Assembly (NCBI GenBank): GCA_964488865.1
Contig: CAZAWR010000016.1
Location: forward strand, 69,523 to 133,522
Length of the DNA: 64,000 nucleotides
Direction of reading: 5' to 3'
From: MWCO01 sp964488865
Lineage (GTDB): Bacteria > Myxococcota_A > Polyangia > Polyangiales > Polyangiaceae
Shown: in pieces, positions 8,917 through 16,546 of the stretch
Layout of the letters: the number at the start of each line of letters is the position of its first letter
Numbering within the stretch: the stretch's first letter is position 1
Program-made: the position numbers and the translations under genes
The notes under the pieces: generated by a model
Database searches by the model: none
Seen by the model: the letters and a program-made list of their open reading frames with translations, nothing else
What the model was told of the DNA's origin: nothing

Positions 8917-10788
8917 ATGGCCCGTCGAACCCCTCTCGCCCTTGTTCCCGTTCTTGCTCTGGCCTTGTTCGCCGCGTGCGGCGGAGGGGACCACAAGGAC
9001 CTTTCCAACCCAGGCTCGGGAGGGTCAGGTGGCGGCGGTTCCGGGGCGTGCACCGTGAACACCGACTGCGCCGGGGCGAAACCGGTCTGCGACCCCATGG
9101 CCGGCACGTGTGTGGAGTGCCTGTTTCACACCCAGTGCGGCCCCTCCGAGCGGTGCGAGGGGAACGCTTGCGTTGCCGTCGTCGGCTGCACGAGCAGCCT
9201 CGATTGCGTCAACCTTCCTCCCAACACCATCTGCGATCCGCTCTCCAGCACGTGTGTGCAGTGCGTGGAAGCGGCGGACTGTCCGACGGCGGCGGACTGC
9301 ATCGAGAACACCTGCCGGCCGTACCAGGCGTGCACGACGTCCCTGGACTGTACGCCTGGCATGGTGTGTGACCCGGCGGAGGGACGCTGTGTTGCGTGCG
9401 TCACGGAGGCGGACTGTGGTCCGGGTGAGATGTGCATCGCCAACGCGTGCGTGGTTCGGACCTCGTGTGTTTCGGACAACCAGTGCACGCCGATCGGCAA
9501 GCTCTGCGACAAGGGGCTTGGGTACTGCGTGGACTGTTTGGGCCACGCACAATGCCCGGACGCGTATCACTGCGAGCTTGGGTTGTGCGTGCTCAACGCG
9601 TGTCAGGCTGGGGCCATTTCCTGCCAGGGCGACGCGCAGGTCACGTGCTTGGATTCCGGGGAGGGGTGGACCGCCCCGCAGACCTGCCCCGACAAGACCG
9701 TGTGCAAACCCAACCAGGGGTGCGTGCCGTTTGTCTGCTCGCCCGGCACCACATGCGTGGGCGAGATGCTCACGACCTGCTCGGCCGACGGCATGACCGT
9801 GCTGGAGACCGTGAATTGTGCTTCCGGGGGCCTGCACTGCGTGGGGGATGCCTGTCTGGACATGGTGTGCTCTCCCACCGCGCTGTTCTGCGAGGACGAT
9901 GAGGTCCGTCGATGCAACGCGGAGGGCTCCGCGTCATCCCTCGTGCAAACCTGTGGCGCCAACCAGTTCTGTGACCCCGCCTCCACGTCTTGCGTCACGC
10001 AGGTGTGCACTCCGGGGGCGGCGGTGTGCAACGGGTCGATCGCGACCACGTGCAACGCGTCGGGCACCGGCTACGTGGCCGGTGGTACGGACTGTGCCGC
10101 CCAGAACAAGGGTTGCAGCAGCGGAGCCTGCGTGGGGTGCCCTTCCGGCGGCGTCGCGCCGTCCGCGGTGCGGCTCGCCGAGGTCTTCATCGGCACCAGC
10201 GACTACGTGGTGCTCGTGAATCGCGGGGGCTGCCCGGCGCAGCTCGACACCCTGTCCCTGCGCGTCGGGGCCACGGACCCCCAGAACATCCTCGAGGTCG
10301 ATCTGCCCGCGCAACAGCTCGCGGCGGGGGCGCGCGTCTACGTAATCGATGTGAACGGCGCCAAGACGGGCGACATCTCCGTGGGCCAGAACGACAACAT
10401 CTACCTCACACCCGACACGGGCGAGTACGTCGCCCTCTGCCAGGGGCCATGCTCCAGCGGCGTCGTCCTCGACTACTTCGCCCATGCCTCCGGCGCGCAG
10501 CCCCCCCTGCCTCCCGTCGGCATCACCTTCACCCCAGCGCCCCTCACGGGCATCACGATGTCCACGCAGGACACGCAAGCGTACGTTCGCAGCGCCTACA
10601 CCGGGGCTTCCCCCGCCTTCAAGGCCAGCGATTGGCAGGTGGGGGCGGCGTCGCGACCTTATGAGAACCTCTCTACCTGTCCTCCCACGCAACCTGCTGG
10701 CGGGAGCGCTTGCAGCATGGGTACGGGTGAGTTCTGCGTGTACGGCGCCGTTACCTGCATCTGCTTCATGTCGTGGATGTGCCAGTAG
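8917..10788 (+). CDS. Cys-rich secreted lipoprotein with C-terminal lamin-tail-like domain
   Basis: A 623-aa lipoprotein. The signal peptide (MARRTPLALVPVLALALFAAC) ends in an FAAC lipobox, followed by a GSGGSGGGGSG linker. Residues about 45-250 hold five or so disulfide-rich repeats of the type C-N-DC...C-D...G-C-V-C, and about 250-400 a second set with CxxG-x-C spacing. The last ~200 residues (APSAVRLAEVFIGTSDYVVLVNRG onward, read from about residue 410) resemble a lamin-tail-like beta-sandwich, a fold common in surface proteins. The start is supported by AGGAG seven bases upstream. The function is unknown; the protein is probably exposed on the cell surface or outer membrane. Confidence 0.8.
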   Translation: MARRTPLALVPVLALALFAACGGGDHKDLSNPGSGGSGGGGSGACTVNTDCAGAKPVCDPMAGTCVECLFHTQCGPSERCEGNACVAVVGCTSSLDCVNLPPNTICDPLSSTCVQCVEAADCPTAADCIENTCRPYQACTTSLDCTPGMVCDPAEGRCVACVTEADCGPGEMCIANACVVRTSCVSDNQCTPIGKLCDKGLGYCVDCLGHAQCPDAYHCELGLCVLNACQAGAISCQGDAQVTCLDSGEGWTAPQTCPDKTVCKPNQGCVPFVCSPGTTCVGEMLTTCSADGMTVLETVNCASGGLHCVGDACLDMVCSPTALFCEDDEVRRCNAEGSASSLVQTCGANQFCDPASTSCVTQVCTPGAAVCNGSIATTCNASGTGYVAGGTDCAAQNKGCSSGACVGCPSGGVAPSAVRLAEVFIGTSDYVVLVNRGGCPAQLDTLSLRVGATDPQNILEVDLPAQQLAAGARVYVIDVNGAKTGDISVGQNDNIYLTPDTGEYVALCQGPCSSGVVLDYFAHASGAQPPLPPVGITFTPAPLTGITMSTQDTQAYVRSAYTGASPAFKASDWQVGAASRPYENLSTCPPTQPAGGSACSMGTGEFCVYGAVTCICFMSWMCQ

Positions 10789-10800
10789 CGTTTGCTACGG
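10786..10800. terminator. Short hairpin between convergent genes
   Basis: GTAGC-GTTT-GCTAC forms a 5-bp stem across the 6-bp gap between the convergent stop codons at 10788 and 10795. It could act as a minimal bidirectional terminator, but it is short and lacks a T-tract. Confidence 0.25.
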
Positions 10801-11190
10801 ACCATCCCGCAGTTGCTCCAGCGCGAACAGCACGTCGTCGTCCATGGCCTCCGTGGTCTTCATCCACGCGGCCAGGATCTCCAGGGCTCGGAGCCGGTCC
10901 ATGCGAGCCGCCCGTTCGTTGCCGCGCGCGGCTTGCAAGGCGGACCGCTCGGCCACGACGAGTCCGTAGGCGCGAACCCTCGCCGGGTCTCCCAGCAGCA
11001 GGATGGCGCTCGACGGGTCCAGCCTTTCGATCATCGTAGCCGACGGTCCGAGGATGGCCGATGTCGTGCGCTGGGCTTCGTCCCACGCATCGTCGAGTTG
11101 TTCCGACTTTCGGAAGCCTCGCATGCGCGAGAGCGCGTCTCCGATTTGGCGGATCGCTCGCAGGATGAAGTCGCGTTCGGTGATGGACAT
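10795..11190 (-). CDS. Small helical cytosolic protein (DUF6483-like)
   Basis: A 131-aa soluble, all-helical protein starting MSITERDFILRAIRQIGDAL. The opening, with an acidic-hydrophobic first helix followed by SRMRGFRK and TPR-like helices (RAYGLVVAERSALQAARGN), recalls small DUF6483-type proteins of unknown function; this is from memory and tentative. The open frame extends to 11835, but the upstream part is Arg/Pro-rich and overlaps the opposite-strand lipoprotein gene, so the Met at 11190 is taken as start. It is convergent with the preceding lipoprotein and divergent from the next one, so probably monocistronic. Confidence 0.65.
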   Translation of the reverse strand: MSITERDFILRAIRQIGDALSRMRGFRKSEQLDDAWDEAQRTTSAILGPSATMIERLDPSSAILLLGDPARVRAYGLVVAERSALQAARGNERAARMDRLRALEILAAWMKTTEAMDDDVLFALEQLRDGP

Positions 11191-11297
11191 GCTCGAGGGG
11201 TCGAATCGTCCCGATTCGGTCAGGCGCACCTTAAGTTCGGTCCGCGAGCCCCCAAGGTCAAGCTGCAACCCCCGTGGATCCGCGCTAGGATCGGGGG

Positions 11298-12503
11298 GTG
11301 CGAAATCACTACGCCTACTTGCTTGCGACCTTGGTGGTAGGGGCAGGTTGTGCCCAGGTTCTCGGGTACGACGACTTTGGGTTCGAGACGCCGGACAGCG
11401 GCTCCGGCGGCGGAGGCGGGGCGGGAGGTTCGACCGACAGCGGGCTCGGAGGCATGCTCGACGCTTCCGTGGGAGGGTCGGGTGGAACGACGGGCGGTAC
11501 CGGTGGCGGGGACGCCAGTGAGGAAGAAGCCAGCGCGCCCGTTCCCTGTTCGGGGGAGGGTCCCGCGTACGTCCACGGCGATCTCTGGGCGTTCTGGCAC
11601 AACACCCACGTGGCTTGCAACGCGCAGCACCGATGGCTCTGGATCTGCCAGAAGCGTCTCGGGCAGGGCAAGTGTCCCGTCGAGGCGCAGAGGTTTCAGG
11701 ACTGCTGGACCGCAACGGGGGAGTTCCCCGAGACGGCTTGGGGAGGGGACTCGACGCCCGCGCCCCACTCGGCGTCCTTGAGCGTGTGCCAGCCGCACCA
11801 GTTTCCTGGGAAGAACCTCGCGAGCGTGCGTCCAAGCAATGCGGTGCCGTGCGACACGAGCACGTTCGACGACGACACCCTGCGTCGCAAGGACCCGTTC
11901 TTCGGCATGGACTGGTGGGCCAGTCCGGTCAGCACGAGGCACCTGACGTTGAAGGCGTTTGCGGAAGGCCAGGACCCGTACGCCAACCAGGGGCAGGCTG
12001 ACGGGCTCGTGGTCCTGAGCACGCACGCGTTCAACAAGGCGGCGTTCACGCAAGGGATGGTGAATCACTCCTACCCCACGAAGGTGCTCGGTGGCGGTTG
12101 TCTTCCCCCGCTGACGGGCAGCGAGGAGTCCCCCTATCCTTCCCAGAACTTCGGGGCCTTCTTCTGGCTCGAGGTCCCCACCGATCAGCCCGTCACGCTG
12201 ACGGCGACGTGGATTGGCCCCGTGGGCGACACCGTCGACCCGGTGTGTTCTCCCGGCACGTCGATCTACAGCTTCCCCGAGAGCTTCAGCTACCACGGGG
12301 AGGACGGCAAGCCGTGGTTCATTTCCTCGCCGTGCTGGGACGTGATCTCGAGCGTGCAGCTCGAGGCCGGCCGACACTACCTGTGGGACATCGATGGGTT
12401 CCGGCTCATGGATGACTGTAGCGGTCCGCCTGCTGCGTTGCTGGAGCTGGTGCCGTCGAATTTGAGGGAGTCGTTCAAGGACGGGACGTGTTCTTCGATG
12501 TGA
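11298..12503 (+). CDS. Secreted lipoprotein of unknown function
   Basis: A 401-aa protein starting at GTG 11298. The signal peptide ends in a VGAGC lipobox, and the mature N-terminus (AQVLGYDDFGFE) is a stretch I associate with many myxobacterial lipoproteins. A Gly/Ser-rich linker covers about residues 35-72. The globular part has several Cys and aromatic-rich segments (WAFWHNTHVACN, RWLWICQKRL, FFWLEVPTDQPVTLT) and a beta-rich C-terminus, compatible with a carbohydrate- or peptide-binding sandwich, but no catalytic motif is recognisable. It sits between a divergent small cytosolic protein and a convergent repeat-rich lipoprotein, which suggests a single-gene unit. Confidence 0.75.
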   Translation: MRNHYAYLLATLVVGAGCAQVLGYDDFGFETPDSGSGGGGGAGGSTDSGLGGMLDASVGGSGGTTGGTGGGDASEEEASAPVPCSGEGPAYVHGDLWAFWHNTHVACNAQHRWLWICQKRLGQGKCPVEAQRFQDCWTATGEFPETAWGGDSTPAPHSASLSVCQPHQFPGKNLASVRPSNAVPCDTSTFDDDTLRRKDPFFGMDWWASPVSTRHLTLKAFAEGQDPYANQGQADGLVVLSTHAFNKAAFTQGMVNHSYPTKVLGGGCLPPLTGSEESPYPSQNFGAFFWLEVPTDQPVTLTATWIGPVGDTVDPVCSPGTSIYSFPESFSYHGEDGKPWFISSPCWDVISSVQLEAGRHYLWDIDGFRLMDDCSGPPAALLELVPSNLRESFKDGTCSSM

Positions 12504-12518
12504 GAGGGAAGAGCGATC

Positions 12519-12549
12519 ACAGAAGGCACAGCGAGCGCAGAACGCGGAA
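12519..12549. repeat. CACAGAAGGCACAG-type dispersed repeat
   Basis: A short copy of the CACAGA(A/G)G family seen again near 36358, 36570, 60351 and 63549. It begins about 16 bp after the stop codon at 12503. The 100-bp gap between the two convergent lipoprotein genes holds nothing else recognisable. Confidence 0.5.
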
Positions 12550-12603
12550 GTTCATTCAGTCGCGCTCGAACGACGAGTCACTTCGTGTGCTGACGGGATG
12601 GTC

Positions 12604-14054
12604 TTACGGTAGGCAGCAGAGCGCGCCGGCTGTGTTGTTGCTGTTGCACCCGCCGAAGTAGTCGTTCGTGAAATCGTCGAGCCCGCATTGCCCCCAGTTG
12701 CAGAGGTTTCCGAGGGGGTCCCGGTAGGCGTTGTAGTAGTTGCTCCAGTTGTTCGTGGTGCACACTCGCATCGGCGTGCCCGCGTTGCATTCCCCGTAGC
12801 CGGCGGTGGCAGACGCGCTGCAGCTGCCGTTGCTCCCGGAGTAGTAGGGAAGTGCGTCCTCTACCCAGTAGTGGTTCGAAGGCGCGGAACTGCCTCGGTT
12901 CGCGACCCACCGCACCGACGTGCACACCACCGATCCCGCACCGCAGAGTGTTGCGCGCGCCGCCCGAGTCACCTTGCCCGCGCACCCTGCCATCCCGTTC
13001 TGAAATACCTGCTCGGTGCTGCCGTCCGCGCACGCTGCTTGCGTCACGCACGGCTGTCCGTTGCCGGACGCAGTACATGAAGCGTTGCAGGGGCCGCAAG
13101 CGTTCGTCTCCCCGTCGTCGCAGGTCTCGGTTTCGGGGCACACCTGTCCGTCTCCGCAGAGGGACCCCGTTCCCGGCGCAGAGCACGTGGCGTTGCAACT
13201 GCCGCACGCGTCGGTGAAGTTGTCGTCGCAGGTCTCGGTTTCGGGGCACACCTGTCCGTCTCCGCAGAGGGACCCCGTTCCCGGCGCAGAGCACGTGGCG
13301 TTGCAACTGCCGCACGCGTCGGTGAAGTTGTCGTCGCAGGTTTCGGTCTCGGGGCACACCTGTCCGTCTCCGCAGAGGGACCCCGTCCCCGGCCCGGTGC
13401 ACGTGGCGTTGCAGCTGCCACAATCGTCGGTGAAGTTGTCGTCGCATGCCTCGGGGGCCTCGACGATGTCGTTGCCGCATTCGGCTTGGATGCTGCCGCC
13501 GGTTCCACCGGTCGGACCGCCGCCGGTTCCACCGGTCGGACCGCCGCCGGTTCCACCGGTCGGATCGCCGCCGGTTCCACCGGTCGGATCGCCGCCGGTT
13601 CCACCGGTCGGATCGCCGCCNNNNNNNNNNNNNNNNNNNNNNNNNNNNNNNNNNNNNNNNNNNNNNNNNNNNNNNNNNNNNNNNNNNNNNNNNNNNNNNN
13701 NNNNNNNNNNNNNNNNNNNNCGCCGCCGGTTCCACCGGTTGGAGCCCCGCCGGTTCCGCCGGTTGGATCGCCGCCGGTTCCCCCGGTCGGACCGCCGCCG
13801 GTTCCACCGGTTGGAGCCCCGCCGGTTCCGCCGGTTGGATCGCCGCCGGTTCCGCCGGTTGGATTGCCGCCGGTCCCACCACCCGACGAGGAGGCGTCAG
13901 CACCTCCCGAGCCCGCCGCGGCATCTCCTATCGAATGGGTCCCACCGCTGCCGGCGGTTGGTGAGAGATCTTGCCATGTACCCTCCCGGTCGAGGGAGCA
14001 GGAAGCGGTGAGCGTGGCGACAACGACCCCGGCGAGCAAGGTCCCGGTTCGCAT
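12604..14054 (-). CDS. Repeat-rich, Cys-rich lipoprotein interrupted by an assembly gap
   Basis: The signal peptide (MRTGTLLAGVVVATLTASC) carries an LTASC lipobox. It is followed by a low-complexity linker built from an 8-residue unit (GG-D/A/G-PTGGT; 24 nt), which runs into the N gap at 13621-13720 and resumes on the other side. After it come four Cys-rich repeats of the DUF4215-like type (CGDGQVCPETETCDD, then ACGSCNATC). The C-terminal globular domain is Cys- and Trp-rich and ends GALCCLP. The frame before the gap (start at 14054) and after it (stop at 12604) differ by the placeholder length of 100 N, so the true unit count is unknown and the two parts should be read as one gene. The function is unknown. 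Confidence 0.72.
13486..13884. repeat. 24-nt tandem repeat encoding GGxPTGGT, with gap
   Basis: Units of 24 nt with the consensus CCGGTTCCACCGGTCGGATCG on the plus strand, varying at the codon for the third residue. At least ten units are visible on the two sides of the 100-N gap. In-phase units keep the frame open, so copy number can vary without killing the gene. Confidence 0.85.
13621..13720. other. Assembly gap of 100 N
   Basis: Exactly 100 unknown bases inside the 24-nt tandem repeat. The round length and the frame mismatch across it indicate a placeholder rather than a measured length. Confidence 0.9.
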
Positions 14055-14205
14055 GAGGACAACCTCCGGATGGGCGGATAGGACAACTCTACAAGGGTAC
14101 GCCCCAAGGGTTCCGGGTGCGACCGTTGTTGGGTGGTGAACGGAGAGAAGATCCGTTACGAAGACAAGATCCTTCGCGAAAGGAGCGCCGACCCGGTTCA
14201 CCAGG

Positions 14206-14748
14206 TCATCCGACGCGAGTGGCTCCGCGGTCTGCTTCGAGGTCCTTCTGCCGGGACCGCGGAAACCGGAGACGCTTGTACGTTTCGTACCCCACTTGCA
14301 GCACGACGGGTATCGCCAACGCTGTCTGGACGAGCACTTCATTGGGAACCAACAGCGTCCCCCATCCAGCGGCCAGGAAGAGCACGGATGCGGTGGCGAC
14401 GGTGGATCCAGGCGAGGCGAAGGTCACGACGCGTCCGCACTTCGCGCACCGATAGGCGTCGCCGCGGAAGGGGGAGCTGCTCTGCGGATCGTGCGGGAGC
14501 ATGGTTGGCTCCTTGCACGACGGACAGACCTGGAAGTGGCCCTCTCGAACCTGTTCGTGTTCGATGGCGTGGACCGTCCCGCGCGCCGCGCAGGAAGGGC
14601 ACAGCACCTGGCCCTTTTCGTCGAATCCGAGATTGTCGCGCGCCATTCTGTTGCCGCATTGGCTGCATCGAGGACTCTGATCCTCGCGATACGCGAGCCG
14701 CCGACGGTCGTCGTGCGTGACTGCGTCTCTCGATTCCGTAGGTCTCAT
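14206..14748 (-). CDS. Zinc-ribbon membrane protein
   Basis: A 180-aa protein with three CxxC pairs that pair up as zinc ribbons: PRCSQCGNRM and VLCPSCAARG, then VCPSCKEP and YRCAKCGRVV. One or two hydrophobic segments follow (VATASVLFLAAGWGTLLV and TALAIPVVLQVGYE) and a basic tail (YKRLRFPRSRQK). The N-terminal ribbons should be cytoplasmic. It lies 21 bp downstream of the 311-aa helical protein on the same strand, so the two probably form an operon. No catalytic motif is seen and the role is unknown. Confidence 0.75.
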   Translation of the reverse strand: MRPTESRDAVTHDDRRRLAYREDQSPRCSQCGNRMARDNLGFDEKGQVLCPSCAARGTVHAIEHEQVREGHFQVCPSCKEPTMLPHDPQSSSPFRGDAYRCAKCGRVVTFASPGSTVATASVLFLAAGWGTLLVPNEVLVQTALAIPVVLQVGYETYKRLRFPRSRQKDLEADRGATRVG

Positions 14749-14769
14749 GGCTGAGCCCTTCCCGTTTTC

Positions 14770-15705
14770 TCAATGACTCTCGACAACAGCCCGGTGAGCG
14801 CGCCCCAACACACCGTCGACGACCACGTGCTCGGCGGCTTCCTTCACCACCGCCTTGGCCTCGGCCCGCACCACCGCTTCTCGCGCCATGTCGGCGCCCG
14901 CGCGCGCAACCTCCCTTGCGCCTGCAGCGGACTCCGAAACCATCATGCCCGCACCGACGGTGACCGCGGTCAAGGCTAGGTGCTCTGCGGCGTGGATCGT
15001 CGCAGCTTCGAACCGCGCGTCGGCTTTCCCAACCGCGACGGTGGCTCTTTGCAGGTCGGCAACCGTCTTACGAACCGCTGCTGCGAGCTCCTGCCTCCGA
15101 CCGGCAAGCCGCGTGATGGTCCCGTGGTCTTGCTCCCGCAACGCGGTCTTGTACGCGTTCGATGTGTCGAGGTACTGCTGGTGCTGCGTCGCGAACGTTT
15201 GGTAGATCGCTTTGGCGCGATCACAGGTGTCGTTGAACTCTCCTGCCATCAGCCCGGCTGAGTAGGAAGCGTTGTCGAGCACTTTCTGGATCGGGGCGGA
15301 GTCGGCTCGCAGTGCGGACTCCGCCGCGGCCACCACGAAGGAGGGAATCGTGGCTGTTGCGCCCGCAGCGCCCGTGATGATGCCTGCGCTTCGGGACACG
15401 ACGGGAATGGAAGCGCGGGCCTCCGCGGCCGCGCGCGCCACTTTCTGCATGGCGCGGTCTTCGGCCTCGACCGATCGAACGGCTGTCTCGATCTGATCGT
15501 GAAGAGAAGGGGCCTCTTCCTTCCCGAAGGCTCCGAAGCAAGGACGATGTCCCTGGGCCGCTGCGGCTTCGGTGAGTCGATTCAGATCCATGGATCTGGG
15601 TTCGACCTTGTTTCCGGGCTTGGGTGCTGGTCGTGCGGTTGCTTCGTCGATTTCGGTTCGGTTCTGCGTTCTGGTTGGAATCGATCCAACGGCGGGTGCT
15701 CCCAT
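14770..15705 (-). CDS. Ala-rich helical protein of unknown function
   Basis: A 311-aa protein starting MGAPAVGSIPTRTQ, chosen because a strong AGGAAGG lies upstream and because the frame above it is low-complexity repeat DNA. Residues about 75-160 and 185-300 are long Ala/Glu/Arg helices (AMQKVARAAAEARAS, RRQELAAAVRKTVADLQRA), with a glycine/hydrophobic hairpin between (AGIITGAAGATATIPSFVV). No transmembrane anchor or enzyme motif is convincing. Similar Ala-rich helical proteins occur as N-terminal parts of secreted toxins or structural proteins, but nothing here proves that. It heads a two-gene unit with the zinc-ribbon membrane protein. Confidence 0.65.
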   Translation of the reverse strand: MGAPAVGSIPTRTQNRTEIDEATARPAPKPGNKVEPRSMDLNRLTEAAAAQGHRPCFGAFGKEEAPSLHDQIETAVRSVEAEDRAMQKVARAAAEARASIPVVSRSAGIITGAAGATATIPSFVVAAAESALRADSAPIQKVLDNASYSAGLMAGEFNDTCDRAKAIYQTFATQHQQYLDTSNAYKTALREQDHGTITRLAGRRQELAAAVRKTVADLQRATVAVGKADARFEAATIHAAEHLALTAVTVGAGMMVSESAAGAREVARAGADMAREAVVRAEAKAVVKEAAEHVVVDGVLGRAHRAVVESH

Positions 15706-15799
15706 GTCTTCCTTCCTGTTCTCCCCGCGAGGCGGGGCCGCTTGCGTTTGTGGGTCGTTCGTCGACCTTCGTGTCGTGCTCCCTGTCGTTCCAGTCACT

Positions 15800-15861
15800 G
15801 CGCGGCTTGCCGCGCACAACGCTCGACTCGACGGTGTCGAGTCGCTCCGTTGGCGGATTTG
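15800..15861 (+). repeat. REP-like double-hairpin element, copy 1
   Basis: Two adjacent palindromes: GCGCGGC-TT-GCCGCGC at 15800-15815, then CGACTCGAC...GTCGAGTCG (15824-15844) nested in CAACG/CGTTG. The same ~62-bp unit recurs at 63658-63718 and, inverted and diverged, at about 63888-63945. It lies in the ~200-bp gap upstream of the 311-aa gene. Confidence 0.8.
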
Positions 15862-15906
15862 CGCCGCCTGGTAATCGTGCTCGTGCTCGAACTCGTGCTC
15901 GTTGCG

Positions 15907-16422
15907 TCACAGGTCCTTCCCTGCCGGAATGGAGGACATGAAGGGCTGGCAAGCGCGAATCCACACACTGTCGTGGCTCACCTGTACCGGGCGTACGACC
16001 ACGCGTAGCGCGCCGCCCACGAGCATCAGCACGAGCCCGAGGCCAAGCCCGGCGATCAGGGGCCACAACCAGCCTGCGATCATCAAGAGCATGGCGGCCA
16101 CCAAGACCACGTAGCCGCCGTACGTGAGGCTGCTGCCGAGCGCGTCGCGTCGACGGTGACTCGGGCAAAGGGGAACCTCGATCAGGCACGTGTGATTCGA
16201 ATCGTCCGGATCCAGGATCGCTAGCGGCAACGTTCGGCCTCGTCGGACCTTCTGGTGCTTTCGATAGAAATCCGCGGGCGCGTTGCACAGGATGCATCGA
16301 TCCGGAAGCCGCCCATCCTCGGCGGGGATCCGGACGAATCGGCCGTCGCGCACGGCGTCGTGTTCTGGGATGGGATCGTGGGCGTTCTGACGATAGGGAC
16401 TGAGGGCTTGCTCTGTGTTCAT
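15907..16422 (-). CDS. Small membrane protein with N-terminal CxxC
   Basis: A 171-aa protein. The N-terminal soluble part carries a CILCNAPA knuckle (one CxxC) and later LCPSH, together a plausible Cys/His metal site. Two adjacent transmembrane helices follow (GGYVVLVAAMLLMIAGWLW and IAGLGLGLVLMLVGGALRV). The C-terminus (DSVWIRACQPFMSSIP) is short and soluble. The layout matches small bacterial membrane proteins of unknown function that often accompany zinc-ribbon proteins such as the one at 14206. It is monocistronic as far as can be seen, and convergent genes are absent. Confidence 0.7.
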   Translation of the reverse strand: MNTEQALSPYRQNAHDPIPEHDAVRDGRFVRIPAEDGRLPDRCILCNAPADFYRKHQKVRRGRTLPLAILDPDDSNHTCLIEVPLCPSHRRRDALGSSLTYGGYVVLVAAMLLMIAGWLWPLIAGLGLGLVLMLVGGALRVVVRPVQVSHDSVWIRACQPFMSSIPAGKDL

Positions 16423-16546
16423 GCCCAGGTTTCGGACACGGGCGGGATCGGTTGCGAACTTTTTTTGGTTGCCTCACTTTTTTCGCACCCGACTCTCGAT
16501 CGGCCCCCTCGTGCGGCTTCCGTGCCTTCTGTGGTCACTTCAGAAC

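Noticed and set aside
13486..13884. CRISPR-like array of short repeats
   Set aside because: Units are contiguous 24-nt in-frame coding repeats with no spacers, and no cas gene is near.
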